A DNA stretch of 64,000 nucleotides from Nemorincola sp044225795 (GCA_044225795.1 JBGAIF010000002.1:372001-436000), one strand, 5' to 3'; numbered from the stretch's first letter, positions 35,990 to 45,489 are shown. Made by a program: numbers and translations. The notes: generated by a model not told the origin, from the sequence alone.

Positions 35990-36006
35990 CTGGCACGTAA
36001 TTCGCA
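35990..36006 (+). promoter_or_regulatory. Sigma-54 (RpoN) promoter of the second DUF4402 gene
   Basis: CTGGCACGTAATTCGCA matches the consensus YTGGCACGRNNNTTGCW at 13 of its 14 informative or degenerate-tolerant key bases apart from R9 and T14, with GG at 35992-35993 and GC at 36004-36005 exactly 10 bp apart. No TAnnTTTG box is present between here and the ATG. The expected start is near 36017, leaving a 52-nt A-rich leader. The matching activator type is encoded at 25785-27176. Confidence 0.7.
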
Positions 36007-36068
36007 ATATTCCTGTCAAACAACAAACAAAAACAAAACATTCTTAAACAACTCAAAAACAAAACAAA

Positions 36069-36590
36069 ATGAAAAACATCGTAAAAGTTCTCGCCATCGC
36101 AGCCATCGCAGTTATCGCTTCTGACAAATCTTTCGCTCAGGCTTCTGCTACCGCTTCTGCTACTGCTACCATCATCACACCCATCGCTATCTCTAAATCT
36201 GTGGATATGAACTTCGGTAACATCGCTGTATCCGGTTCTACTTCAGGTACCGTTATCCTCTCTACTTCAGGCACCCGTACTACCGGCGGTTCCGGTGGTG
36301 TTACACTCCCTGCTACTACAGGTACTGTTGCCGCTGCTGAATTCGCAGTATCAGGTGAGCCTGGCTACACTTACGCTATCACACTGCCTACAAGCGCTAC
36401 ACTGACCGACGGTAGCTCGCACACAATGAGCGTAGGTTCTTTCACCAGCAACCCGTCTTCTACCGGTACTTTGAGCTCCGGTGGTACACAGACACTCTAC
36501 GTAGGTGCTACACTTAGCGTTGCTGCTGCACAGGCTGCAGGTACTTACACCAACTCTACTGCTGTACCGGTAACTGTTAACTATAACTAA
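36069..36590 (+). CDS. DUF4402-family secreted protein, probable abundant fibre subunit
   Basis: The 173-residue protein has a signal peptide (MKNIVKVLAIAAIAVIASDKSFAQ) and a DUF4402 body: ISKSVDMNFGNIAVSGSTSGT, then a Gly/Thr-rich middle, then GATLSVAAAQAAGTYTNSTAVPVTVNYN. The gene is unlike its neighbours in base use: Ala, Ser and Thr are almost always GCT, TCT and ACT/ACC, the pattern of very highly expressed genes. With a sigma-54 promoter, an A-rich leader and a perfect long terminator stem, it looks like a major structural protein made in bulk. It is monocistronic and presumably handled by the chaperone and usher-like proteins 12-20 kb away; that link is inferred. Confidence 0.82.
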   Translation: MKNIVKVLAIAAIAVIASDKSFAQASATASATATIITPIAISKSVDMNFGNIAVSGSTSGTVILSTSGTRTTGGSGGVTLPATTGTVAAAEFAVSGEPGYTYAITLPTSATLTDGSSHTMSVGSFTSNPSSTGTLSSGGTQTLYVGATLSVAAAQAAGTYTNSTAVPVTVNYN

Positions 36591-36604
36591 TTCAGCTCAC
36601 CATA

Positions 36605-36646
36605 TAAATAGGGAACGCCTTCCATACGGAAGGCGTTCCCTATTTA
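36605..36646 (+). terminator. Very stable terminator hairpin after the DUF4402 gene
   Basis: A perfect 19-bp stem (36605-36623 with 36628-36646) closes a four-base ATAC loop. The outer six pairs are A/T, so the 3' arm ends UAUUUA. It is the strongest hairpin noticed in the window and may also protect the mRNA 3' end. Confidence 0.8.
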
Positions 36647-36730
36647 CGGCATTACTCATTTTTAACAATTCTCCACACTACAATTCTCCTATATTTATGC
36701 TGCAATTACCCGCCGGGTTCGCGCATCTCT

Positions 36731-39352
36731 ATGAATATAAAACGTGCGGCTCCTGTCAATGAGCTTCTTGCAAGACTGATATTCCTGATACTGCCTACCG
36801 CAGTCATCGGGTATTTTCTCCTTGTCAATATCAACCATTATTACAGCATACTGCAAGACCAGGCTATTCAGCAGTCTATATACCTCGCTGCGGGCATGGC
36901 TGTTGCAGCCATATTTTATTCATTTCGCTTCCGGTTCCTTGTGCCTTTCATCATACTGCTGGCCGTTATGTACAGCATATACAAAGGCCTCGACAAATAT
37001 GCGGTCGGCGAGTTCGATGCTTTCTTCATAGCAAGGCAATTCCAGGTCTTCGCCATATTATTCACCACAGGCTGGATAATGGGCTGGGGCTTTACCCGGC
37101 TACGATACTGGTCTATCTTCATATCTGCTTCCCTGCTTACGGCATGTATAGCTCTTATTGCCAAGGCAAACACAACTTCGATCTATAGCCTGCTTAGCTC
37201 TTTTACCCCTGCCCTGCTCTACGCTATTTATATCATTTTCACGTCTGAGCAGATATATAATTACAAAGACAGATCGCAAAGGTTCTGGTGGTTCCTGGCT
37301 CGCCGGCTCACGCTGTTTACAATACTTGCCGCACTGATTCTCGGCGGTGTCGTATATGTTATGCGCGGACAGATAAAGGAAACTGTGGCCAATTATGGCG
37401 GCGGCGGCAAACCGGGCAAGAACAGCATGCTGAAGGAGAACAAAGATGGCACCTTTGACATCACACAATACTCCCGTCTCGGCAGTTCTCTTAGTCGTAG
37501 CAGGGAATTATTGTTCTGTGCCCGTATAGACAATTTCTTTCCCGGCACTGACATACCTAACCCGCTCTACCTGACAGCCTTCTATTTCACAAAATTCGAC
37601 ACCCTCACAGAGACTTTTGAAAGGGATTCAACGATCCCTTACAATGACCTCTTTATGCCCGACCCGTCTAAGATACCTTTGTTCTATACAAAAACAGACA
37701 CCTCTGTTATTCATAACAGCCTCGGGGAAAAGCTGCGCACTACCGTAGAAATAGAGGTGTACCTCAGGAAATTATCACCGAAAACTTACCTTGCTCCCAA
37801 TGTTGGCTACTTCGTTCAACCCATTGCGGTAGAAAAGGAATTCCGGGGAGAGTTCACTTCAGCATTCCGTGCAAAGAGTTATGTGTCCGTCCTCAACAGC
37901 GCCTATTTTGTCTATAATACCCAAAACAAGGACCTGCGTAAATTTCAGGAACAACGATTCGAGGTACTCCGGAAAGTAACGGACTACTCATCCGTTGATC
38001 CGAAATTCATGAAGTACTACACCTATATGCCGGGCGGTGATAAATACAGGCCGATCTCTGCCCTCGCCCGCACTATAACCGATACAGCAACCACTCCCGT
38101 CGATAAGGTACTGGCCATCCGCAACTATTTTTATTCAAAGGATGAGAACGGCGACCGGCTTTATACATATACAGACAACCCCGGCATTCCCGATCTGCCC
38201 AACGCGTCCAAACTGATGTACTTTCTCAATGAAAGCCACAAAGGGTATTGCGCCTACTTTGCGGGGGCTGCTCTGTTCATGCTCCGTTCGTTGGGCATTC
38301 CTTCCAGGATAGCCGTAGGCTTCCTTACCGAAGACCGCAGCGACAAGAATAAAGGCTGGTATTGGTACTATGCCAACCAGGCTCACGCCTGGATACAGGT
38401 GTACTTCCCCGGCTATGGCTGGCTGGATTTCGACCCGACCGCCGGCAACGATAACGAGAATCGCCCCACCCCGCAGCCGGACGGCACTCCTCCCATGCAG
38501 CCACCCCGTGCCTGGTTGGCGGCAGATGGCATAGTTGATGAGATAGACACCATAAAGAAGACCATGCGCATGTCTGTCAAACAATTTGTCTTCCACGATA
38601 AGGAATTCAAATTACAGACTCCGGCACTCGTCAACATGGACATGAAGGTAGCTGTTGTGTATCGCGATAGTACCGCAGTAAAACTGGCCGCTGTTCATAA
38701 AGGCGACGAAGGCACAGCAGTTTCCTATGCAGAAGCTATGAAGCTGTTAGAACCGAGACCGGGTGAGAACGGCGCGGAATTACTAAAACGCTTTCCTGAA
38801 CTGACACCGGTGGACGAAGTATATCTCAAACAAAAAGAAACAACAACCCCGCCCGCGAAGCCAAAGACAGAAGCAACTAAAAAACAGGCCAACCCGGGAG
38901 AGCTCATTATGCTGGCACTATCAATATCCGGCGCGCTCCTGATATTACTGTTATCACTTCCCCGCCTTGTATTGGGCTATTTTATTTTGAGGTACAGAAA
39001 TGCGTCTGCAGCCACATCCAAACCATATTGGGCTTACATGGCCGCATCATACTACCTGCATATGTGCGGTATAGTGCGCGGCAAGCTCACACCCATGCAA
39101 TATGCCCGGCAGATCGTAGATCCAAGGTTGGGCACAACATTCACAGGGTTCATGAATATATACCTGAAAAAGAAATACGCAAAACAAGCCTTGACTGCTA
39201 CTGAGCAAAAGTATGTTGATGATTTCCTTAAGCCATTCCTGGGTGCCGCCCGTAAAGGCATCGCAAGGTCGGCGAGGTTCTTCGGCTTCCTGAATCCAGT
39301 CCGGACAATAGGCTTTTTCATGATGCCTGAGGAAGAAGGAAAAGAAGCATAA
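36731..39352 (+). CDS. Transglutaminase-domain membrane protein (TgpA-like)
   Basis: An 873-residue protein with about six N-terminal membrane helices (residues 15-235), a large extracytoplasmic part, and another helix near 725-745. The transglutaminase-like core has Cys in GYCAYFAGAALFMLRSLGIPSR (about 506), His in NQAHAWIQVYFPG (about 550) and Asp in GWLDFDPTAG (about 567), a full catalytic triad. A Pro-rich linker follows. TgpA-like proteins are of uncertain function, some being essential envelope proteins. It lies 64 bp upstream of the PBP gene on the same strand, suggesting a cell-wall link. Confidence 0.85.
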   Translation: MNIKRAAPVNELLARLIFLILPTAVIGYFLLVNINHYYSILQDQAIQQSIYLAAGMAVAAIFYSFRFRFLVPFIILLAVMYSIYKGLDKYAVGEFDAFFIARQFQVFAILFTTGWIMGWGFTRLRYWSIFISASLLTACIALIAKANTTSIYSLLSSFTPALLYAIYIIFTSEQIYNYKDRSQRFWWFLARRLTLFTILAALILGGVVYVMRGQIKETVANYGGGGKPGKNSMLKENKDGTFDITQYSRLGSSLSRSRELLFCARIDNFFPGTDIPNPLYLTAFYFTKFDTLTETFERDSTIPYNDLFMPDPSKIPLFYTKTDTSVIHNSLGEKLRTTVEIEVYLRKLSPKTYLAPNVGYFVQPIAVEKEFRGEFTSAFRAKSYVSVLNSAYFVYNTQNKDLRKFQEQRFEVLRKVTDYSSVDPKFMKYYTYMPGGDKYRPISALARTITDTATTPVDKVLAIRNYFYSKDENGDRLYTYTDNPGIPDLPNASKLMYFLNESHKGYCAYFAGAALFMLRSLGIPSRIAVGFLTEDRSDKNKGWYWYYANQAHAWIQVYFPGYGWLDFDPTAGNDNENRPTPQPDGTPPMQPPRAWLAADGIVDEIDTIKKTMRMSVKQFVFHDKEFKLQTPALVNMDMKVAVVYRDSTAVKLAAVHKGDEGTAVSYAEAMKLLEPRPGENGAELLKRFPELTPVDEVYLKQKETTTPPAKPKTEATKKQANPGELIMLALSISGALLILLLSLPRLVLGYFILRYRNASAATSKPYWAYMAASYYLHMCGIVRGKLTPMQYARQIVDPRLGTTFTGFMNIYLKKKYAKQALTATEQKYVDDFLKPFLGAARKGIARSARFFGFLNPVRTIGFFMMPEEEGKEA

Positions 39353-39445
39353 ATTTGACCAATAAGACAGGCAGGACAAGGATATTGTCACAATACTTTA
39401 TAAATTACACTTGTTTTGAACAACAAACCTGATAATATATTTAAG

Positions 39446-41734
39446 ATGAAAGGAGGAGATGCTAAAAAGAAGCATCCGGGCAGGGTAAAGAGAGCCATAC
39501 GGGCATTATGGATAATATTCATTATCCTGCTTGTCTCGTTCACCGGGCTTATTATTGGCATTGAGAACGGCCTTGTTGGCTATATGCCTTCCCTGGCCGA
39601 GTTGGAGAATCCACAAAACGCAATTTCATCTGACGTTTATGCCGCCGATGGTGTTCTCCTTGGCCGGTACTATGTGACCGACCGCTCCAACAGCAAGTTC
39701 TCAGAGATATCTCCCAACATCATCAATGCGCTTATTGCTACCGAAGACGCTCGGTTTTATGAGCATGCCGGTATAGACCCCTTTGCTACCATCGCCATCC
39801 CCTACTATATGCTGCTGCATAAAAAACGTGGTTCGTCCACTATTACACAGCAGTTGGCAAAGAACCTCTTTCCCCGTAAGAGCGATAATATGTTCACCCT
39901 CCCCTTCATGAAGCTGAAGGAATGGGTGTTGGCTGTAAAACTGGAGCGCAACCTGACAAAGAATGAGATCATCACTCTTTATCTTAACACTGTTCCTTAC
40001 GGAGACAACGTATATGGGATACGTAATGCGTCACTTACGTTCTACAACAAGACCCCTGACAATGTAGGTATTGATGAAGCTGCCACACTGGTGGGTATGC
40101 TTAAGGGCAACACGATCTACAACCCGAGAAGCCATCCGCGCCGTGCTAAAGAACGGCGGAATACCGTGCTGGAGCAGATGCTGAAATATGGCTATATCTC
40201 GCAGGACCAATTCTATGAACTTACCGGAAAGGAAACGCCTCTTGACTATCATAAGATAGACTACCACGATGGCATAGCCCCTTATTTCCGGATGATCGTG
40301 GAGCAACAGGCCAAAGCAGCGTTAAAAGACCTGAAGAAACCTGACGGCACTCCCTATGATATATACAAGGACGGGCTAAAAATATATACAACACTGGATA
40401 CCCGCATGCAGCGCTATGCCGAAGAAGCGATGCAGGAACACCTTACCGAATTGCAGAAAAAGTTCCTTGCGCAGCCAAAGTATGCGGATGGTTCCATTTG
40501 GGCAAAGAAAGGTAATCTGCTGAACTCCTTTGTTAAGGGCTCAGAGCGCTACCAGTTTTTCCGCAACCAGGACATGACCGAGGAAAAGGCAATGGCGGCT
40601 ATGCATGTACCTATAAAAATGAGGGTATTTGCCTGGAACAAATCGCACTACAAGGATACAGTGATGAGCCCGGTGGACTCTATCAAGTACATGAAAACCT
40701 TCCTCCAGTCAGGCTTCCTGGCTATGGACCCGTTCACAGGAGAGGTAAAGGCATGGGTAGGTGGTATAGACCATAATTTCTTCCAGTACGACCACGTGAA
40801 TATCAACACCAAAAGGCAGGTAGGCTCTACTATCAAACCGCTATTGTATTGTTATGCTGTCGATAACGGTTACGACCCCTGCGGCCTGGTTTCTACCGCA
40901 CCCCAGGAATTCCCCGGAATGGATCATCCTTATGATGCCGATAACCCGGTGGTGTATGCCGCACAACTGCCTATGAAAACAGCATTGGCATTATCTGTGA
41001 ACAATGCCGCGCTATATATGCTGAAGCAGGTAGGTATAGATGCCTTCGTAGACTTTGCACATAAGTGTGGTGTAGTAAGCCGTATGGATCGCTTCCCCTC
41101 AGTCGCACTAGGCGTTTCCGATATCTCTTTGTATGAGATGCTGGGAGCCTACAGTATGTTCCCCAGCGGCGGCATGCACACTGAACCTTTCTTCCTCACC
41201 AAGATCGAAGACAAGAACGGCATGCTGGTAAAGAACTTCGCGCCGGCACAGAAGGAACTATTGAATGCTAACACCGCTTATAAAATGGTCAAATTGATGC
41301 GCGAAGTGGTTGACCATGGAACGGGTGGGCGTATGCGCTTCCGTTACGGGCTCATGAATGATATCGCCGGCAAAACTGGTACTACCAGCAACCAGGCCGA
41401 CGCATGGTTCATCGGTTATGTGCCACAACTGATTGCCGGCGCGTGGGTTGGTTGCGACGACCGCGAGTTCAGGTTCACAAGCGAAGCTCAGGGACAAGGT
41501 GCCGCGGCTGCATTACCTATTTGGGCATTCTTTATGAAGCGCGTTTATGCCGACAAAACTTTGAATATAGATCAGACGAAGCGCTTCAAGCAACCGGACG
41601 GTTTCATCGACTGTGATGCCACCGACCAGACCAGCGCCGAACGTGCCGGACTGGAAAAGGGCGGCACCGGCAAACCGGGCAGCGAACCTGAGCCAATGGA
41701 ACATGGTCAGAAACCTGATAAGGATACGGACTAA
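39446..41734 (+). CDS. Class A penicillin-binding protein (transglycosylase/transpeptidase)
   Basis: A 762-residue bifunctional PBP with a short basic cytoplasmic tail and one membrane anchor (ALWIIFIILLVSFTGLIIG). The GT51 domain has ATEDARFYEHAGID with the catalytic Glu, then SSTITQQLAKNLF and ERNLTKNEIITLYLN. The transpeptidase domain has SxxK in GSTIKP (Ser about 461), SxN in SVNNA and the KTGTT box. It polymerises and cross-links peptidoglycan at the inner membrane. The frame is open from a TTG at 39416, but that codon sits inside a -7-like TTGTTTTG; ATG 39446 is preferred. The tail is Gly/Pro/Glu-rich. Confidence 0.92.
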   Translation: MKGGDAKKKHPGRVKRAIRALWIIFIILLVSFTGLIIGIENGLVGYMPSLAELENPQNAISSDVYAADGVLLGRYYVTDRSNSKFSEISPNIINALIATEDARFYEHAGIDPFATIAIPYYMLLHKKRGSSTITQQLAKNLFPRKSDNMFTLPFMKLKEWVLAVKLERNLTKNEIITLYLNTVPYGDNVYGIRNASLTFYNKTPDNVGIDEAATLVGMLKGNTIYNPRSHPRRAKERRNTVLEQMLKYGYISQDQFYELTGKETPLDYHKIDYHDGIAPYFRMIVEQQAKAALKDLKKPDGTPYDIYKDGLKIYTTLDTRMQRYAEEAMQEHLTELQKKFLAQPKYADGSIWAKKGNLLNSFVKGSERYQFFRNQDMTEEKAMAAMHVPIKMRVFAWNKSHYKDTVMSPVDSIKYMKTFLQSGFLAMDPFTGEVKAWVGGIDHNFFQYDHVNINTKRQVGSTIKPLLYCYAVDNGYDPCGLVSTAPQEFPGMDHPYDADNPVVYAAQLPMKTALALSVNNAALYMLKQVGIDAFVDFAHKCGVVSRMDRFPSVALGVSDISLYEMLGAYSMFPSGGMHTEPFFLTKIEDKNGMLVKNFAPAQKELLNANTAYKMVKLMREVVDHGTGGRMRFRYGLMNDIAGKTGTTSNQADAWFIGYVPQLIAGAWVGCDDREFRFTSEAQGQGAAAALPIWAFFMKRVYADKTLNIDQTKRFKQPDGFIDCDATDQTSAERAGLEKGGTGKPGSEPEPMEHGQKPDKDTD

Positions 41735-41787
41735 CTACATCATTGACAAAAACGATACTGTTCCATTATTCCGGTTAGAAACACCGT

Positions 41788-42864
41788 TCATTTAACTGTT
41801 TTCAGGAAGTCCAGTACGTCATGTGTGAAATCTTCAGGACGTTCCGCCTGCACCATGTGGCCACAATTCTGGTACACTTTATGTGTGATCAGGTTGGGGT
41901 GGCTTTTCTGTAATTTGTTGTTTTCTTCTTCAAAGTCAAAGACGTCATTTTCACTAACCGGATCAAATATCAGCATCGGCACATCAAGATTGCGGTAAAT
42001 GATAGCCGGGCAAAGCAAATGAGTTGACGCCCCGAATAGATGATCTGCCGCAAACGGCATGAAAACGGCCTTGAATAGTTGTTCAGCCGTCGTTTCACAA
42101 ACAAGATCGTTCACCCCCGGATTGAATCGCCATTTCCTGTCTGTATCATGCTTTATTGCACTCAGAACAAACATGCCGGTCTTCTTGAATCCTGGCTCAT
42201 TTTTTCTGTTCATATATACCCGCACGAACATTTCTTGTTCGCTTTCATACATCCGGGGCGGCTTTCGGCCGGCATATCCTTTCTCAAACTCTGCCCTTAC
42301 CGAGTCTATTCCTTTTTTATGACCATTGACGTCCCATGCCACCGAGCCCCCATCCTCAAGTATCAGTGCGCTCACGCGATCACGGTAAGCATCATAGAAC
42401 GCTGTTGAGATAGATCCTCCTCGCGAAAATCCGCCAACTATTGCTTTCTTTATCTTAAGTGCATCCATCAGATACCTGATATCATCAGCAACATGATATA
42501 ATGAAACTTCTTTCTGAGGAATTGGTGTTTGCCCATGTCCATAAAAATCGATCGCCACCACGTAATACCCGGCTGCTGCAAGAGTATCTGCAATATCATA
42601 CATTTCATAGGCGTTCCCATTGGTACCATGTGTCCATAGTATGGGCTTATGGCCAGGATCACCCCATGTCAAATAATGCATTTTCACATTCGGCGTTTGT
42701 ATAAAATGTCCATGCCGATTTTCAAATTCATTGTATTCCGACTTGTACTGAGTGTATGCCTTAATGGCTTCAGCACGCAATCCCGCACTATCAACAAAAG
42801 ATTGTGCCTCGGCGTGAACCGACAGGCAGAAAGCAGCGTATAGTATAAGATTTCTTACAAACAT
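41788..42864 (-). CDS. Secreted alpha/beta hydrolase
   Basis: A 358-residue alpha/beta-hydrolase with a signal peptide (MFVRNLILYAAFCLSVHAEAQ). Fold motifs are the oxyanion HGTNGNA, the nucleophile elbow GGFSRGG, and the catalytic His in NCGHMVQAERPEDF. The natural substrate is unknown; the domain resembles esterases and haloalkane-dehalogenase-like enzymes. The open frame extends to 42900, but ATG 42864 puts the signal peptide at the N-terminus. It is convergent with the PBP gene, 53 bp away. Confidence 0.82.
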   Translation of the reverse strand: MFVRNLILYAAFCLSVHAEAQSFVDSAGLRAEAIKAYTQYKSEYNEFENRHGHFIQTPNVKMHYLTWGDPGHKPILWTHGTNGNAYEMYDIADTLAAAGYYVVAIDFYGHGQTPIPQKEVSLYHVADDIRYLMDALKIKKAIVGGFSRGGSISTAFYDAYRDRVSALILEDGGSVAWDVNGHKKGIDSVRAEFEKGYAGRKPPRMYESEQEMFVRVYMNRKNEPGFKKTGMFVLSAIKHDTDRKWRFNPGVNDLVCETTAEQLFKAVFMPFAADHLFGASTHLLCPAIIYRNLDVPMLIFDPVSENDVFDFEEENNKLQKSHPNLITHKVYQNCGHMVQAERPEDFTHDVLDFLKTVK

Positions 42865-42900
42865 AAAGTTGAGTGGCAAATTGACATTTGCAGACCGCAA

Positions 42901-43064
42901 TAAAGCTAATGTACGAAAGTTGTGCCCGCGAAAATATTTATCAATTATTTATAAATAAGAGATTGTGCAAGGTCAATCAGGAGAAGCAACGAAATTACCG
43001 ACACAACATAATATGTAAGTAAAGCGATAAGACAAGCATTTATGAAGCAGACAGCCGCCGCCGA
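42901..43064. other. Gene-free interval upstream of the alpha/beta hydrolase gene
   Basis: AT-rich sequence with no recognisable gene. A TGTGCAAGGTCA segment (42964-42975) resembles a Crp/Fnr half-site but has no correctly spaced -7 box on either strand. Confidence 0.4.
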
Positions 43065-43199
43065 TCAGCGCAAAGAAATAGCAGGAATAGCTATGTGATT
43101 GGGACAACCATATCTCTTAGAACCACAAGAAGTTATTGTCATAAAGACAGCAACCGCAACGATAGAGAAGATAAATCTCTTCCGGGGAAATAAACGCAT
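43065..43199 (-). CDS. Tiny predicted lipoprotein (44 aa)
   Basis: This short frame encodes 44 residues: a basic N-terminus (MRLFPRKRF), a hydrophobic stretch, the lipobox-like TITSC, and then GSKRYGCP. A lipid-anchored peptide of about 20 residues ending IAIPAISLR would remain. Small lipoproteins with a C-G-(S/T)-x-R-x-GCP pattern are familiar from other Bacteroidota; their role is unknown. It is divergent from mpl. Evidence is the composition and the motif only. Confidence 0.5.
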   Translation of the reverse strand: MRLFPRKRFIFSIVAVAVFMTITSCGSKRYGCPNHIAIPAISLR

Positions 43200-43232
43200 A
43201 ATAGAATGGTTATAAATAGTAAAAAGCTCGTT

Positions 43233-43240
43233 TAACTTTG
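43233..43240 (+). promoter_or_regulatory. -7 promoter element of mpl
   Basis: TAACTTTG matches TAnnTTTG and leaves a 14-nt leader before ATG 43258. Confidence 0.6.
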
Positions 43241-43257
43241 TACGAAGATACAAAAAA

Positions 43258-44625
43258 ATGAGAAAAATCCACTTTATAGCCATTGGTGGCGCTATCATGC
43301 ACCAGCTTGCTCTTGCGTTACATAGACAAGGATATAATGTCACCGGCAGTGATGACGAAATAACAGACCCTGCCAAAAGCAATCTGGCCTCTGCAGGGTT
43401 ACTTCCTGTTAGCTTCGGCTGGTTTCCTGAAAAGATAACATCTGATCTCGATGCTGTGGTGCTCGGCATGCACGCCAAAGGTGATAACCCGGAACTACTG
43501 GCTGCAAAAATGGCCGGCATCCCGGTTTATTCTTTCCCGCAATACGTCTATGAAGTAAGTAAAAACAAGAAAAGAGTTGTTGTTGCAGGTAGTCATGGAA
43601 AAACTACCATCACATCCATGATCATGCACATTTTGCGTGAGAACGGGTTGGATTTTGACTACCTCGTAGGTGCGCGTGTCGCAGGTTTCGACCAGTCTGT
43701 ACAACTTACAGATGCGCCTGTTATAGTGCTTGAGGGCGATGAATATCCCGCTTCTGTTGAGGAAAAACGTCCGAAAATATTTTTCTACCACCCCCATATT
43801 AGTGTGCTCAGCGGCATTGCATGGGACCATATAAACGTATTTCCAACCTACGAGATCTACTTCAACCAGTTTGAACAATACCTGCAGGGAATGGCCCCGG
43901 GCACAAGGGTATTTTATAACAATGAAGATCCGGAGGTTCAGAGGGTCATCGAGACATCCGGCGATCACTTGTCAGCAGAGCCTTATAGCACACCTGTTTT
44001 CCATTACGAGGAAGGTGTCCCTGTTATCGACACCTCCGGCGGGCCTGTGAAGGTTTCCGTATTTGGCAGGCACAACATTCTGAATATGCAGGCGGCAATA
44101 GATGTATGTATGGAATTAGGGGTCTCTGAACAGGACTGTTACAAGGCCATCAGGTCATTCACAGGGGCGGCTCGCAGGCTGGAAAAGGTAAAAGAAGAAA
44201 AAGACCTGCTTGTTTACCGCGACTTTGCCCATGCTCCCAGCAAACTGAAGGCCACCCTGAATGCCGTACGTGAGGCATACCCCGATCATCACCTTGTCGC
44301 CTGTTTCGAATTACATACCTTCAGCAGCCTTAATGAAAAATTCCTCTCGGAATATGCCGGAAGTATGGACGCTGCCGACGATGCCATGATCTTCTTCAGT
44401 CACCATGCGCTTGATCTGAAAGGTCTTCCTGATCTTAACAAGGATATCGTCAGAAAATATTTTGACCGCGACGACGTTATAGTTATAGATCAGAAAAGTG
44501 TTTTGGAATCTACAGTTCAGGATAAGATAAGTGGTAAAGAGAAACCGGTGTTCTTATTACTGATGAGTTCAGGTACTTTCGACGGAATTGACTGGAATAG
44601 CGTAAGTTCGCACCGGAATCAATAG
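43258..44625 (+). CDS. mpl: UDP-MurNAc:L-Ala-gamma-D-Glu-meso-DAP ligase (Mpl)
   Basis: A 455-residue Mur-ligase with the N-terminal IHFIAIGGAIMHQLALALHRQGYNV dinucleotide-like loop, the ATP-binding AGSHGKTTITSM, and the Mpl-type GIAWDHINVFPTYE. Mpl reattaches the recycled tripeptide to UDP-N-acetylmuramate in the cytoplasm, closing peptidoglycan recycling. The shorter length (MurC is near 460-490) and the DHINVFP motif favour Mpl over MurC. It is followed 15 bp later by an exonuclease gene. Confidence 0.88.
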   Translation: MRKIHFIAIGGAIMHQLALALHRQGYNVTGSDDEITDPAKSNLASAGLLPVSFGWFPEKITSDLDAVVLGMHAKGDNPELLAAKMAGIPVYSFPQYVYEVSKNKKRVVVAGSHGKTTITSMIMHILRENGLDFDYLVGARVAGFDQSVQLTDAPVIVLEGDEYPASVEEKRPKIFFYHPHISVLSGIAWDHINVFPTYEIYFNQFEQYLQGMAPGTRVFYNNEDPEVQRVIETSGDHLSAEPYSTPVFHYEEGVPVIDTSGGPVKVSVFGRHNILNMQAAIDVCMELGVSEQDCYKAIRSFTGAARRLEKVKEEKDLLVYRDFAHAPSKLKATLNAVREAYPDHHLVACFELHTFSSLNEKFLSEYAGSMDAADDAMIFFSHHALDLKGLPDLNKDIVRKYFDRDDVIVIDQKSVLESTVQDKISGKEKPVFLLLMSSGTFDGIDWNSVSSHRNQ

Positions 44626-44640
44626 AAACAGCTAACGACC

Positions 44641-45426
44641 ATGTCAGGATTAATATTAAAGAAACCTATCATTTTTTTCGACCTCGAAGCTACAGGTACA
44701 GATGTGGCAAAGGACAGGATCGTAGAACTGGCTTTTATAAAGATCATGCCTGACGGCAAAAGGGAGACATTTACCCGTCGCGTAAACCCCGGTATCCCTA
44801 TTCCACCTGAAGTGACAAAGATCCATGGCATATCTGATGATGATGTAAAAGATTGCCAGTATTTCAAACAGATAGCACATACCCTGTTTGACTGGATGCG
44901 CGGATGCGACCTTGGCGGCTATAATTCCAGCAAGTTTGATATTCCCCTGCTGGCAGAGGAGTTTCTGAGAACCGGTATCAATGTGGATTTCACAGAACGG
45001 AACATGATCGATGTACAGCAGATATTTTTCAAGATGGAAGCCCGCACACTCAGTGCCGCCTATAAATTTTATTGCGACAAAGAACTGGAGAATGCCCACA
45101 GTGCCGAGGCAGACATCAACGCTACTATCGACGTACTGGAAGCCCAACTACAGAGATATGCCAATATCGGCAATGATGTCCCTACATTACACAAATTCAC
45201 CAATGGTGATGAGTACGTAGATTATGCCCGCCGCATCATCATGAAGGAGGGGCACCCGGTTTTCAATTTCGGTAAATATAAAGGCAAGAAAGTTGAGGAT
45301 GTTTTCACATCTGAACCGCAGTATTATGACTGGATGATGCAATCCGATTTCACACTACATACCAAACAAAAAATATCAGAAATTTTAAACCGTATGAAGC
45401 TGCGTAAGGCCGGACTTAAAGTTTAG
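44641..45426 (+). CDS. DEDDh 3'-5' exonuclease, DnaQ-like
   Basis: A 261-residue protein with the three exonuclease motifs: FFDLEATG (Exo I, Asp and Glu near 14-16), GYNSSKFDIPLL (Exo II) and AHSAEADINATIDVL (Exo III, His-x4-Asp). The C-terminal 60 residues (FGKYKGKKVEDV ... YYDWMMQSDF) match the exodeoxyribonuclease X-like C-terminal module. A DNA-repair or proofreading-type role is likely. It is placed directly after mpl and is probably co-transcribed. Confidence 0.88.
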   Translation: MSGLILKKPIIFFDLEATGTDVAKDRIVELAFIKIMPDGKRETFTRRVNPGIPIPPEVTKIHGISDDDVKDCQYFKQIAHTLFDWMRGCDLGGYNSSKFDIPLLAEEFLRTGINVDFTERNMIDVQQIFFKMEARTLSAAYKFYCDKELENAHSAEADINATIDVLEAQLQRYANIGNDVPTLHKFTNGDEYVDYARRIIMKEGHPVFNFGKYKGKKVEDVFTSEPQYYDWMMQSDFTLHTKQKISEILNRMKLRKAGLKV

Positions 45427-45489
45427 CAAATTATTTTAGCAAAAATCATTACATAATCACTATTTTACGACCTTATTTTTTAGCGCGGC

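Noticed and set aside
42964..42975. TGTGCAAGGTCA, resembling the hmgA operator.
   Set aside because: No TAnnTTTG box at the 33-bp distance on either strand.
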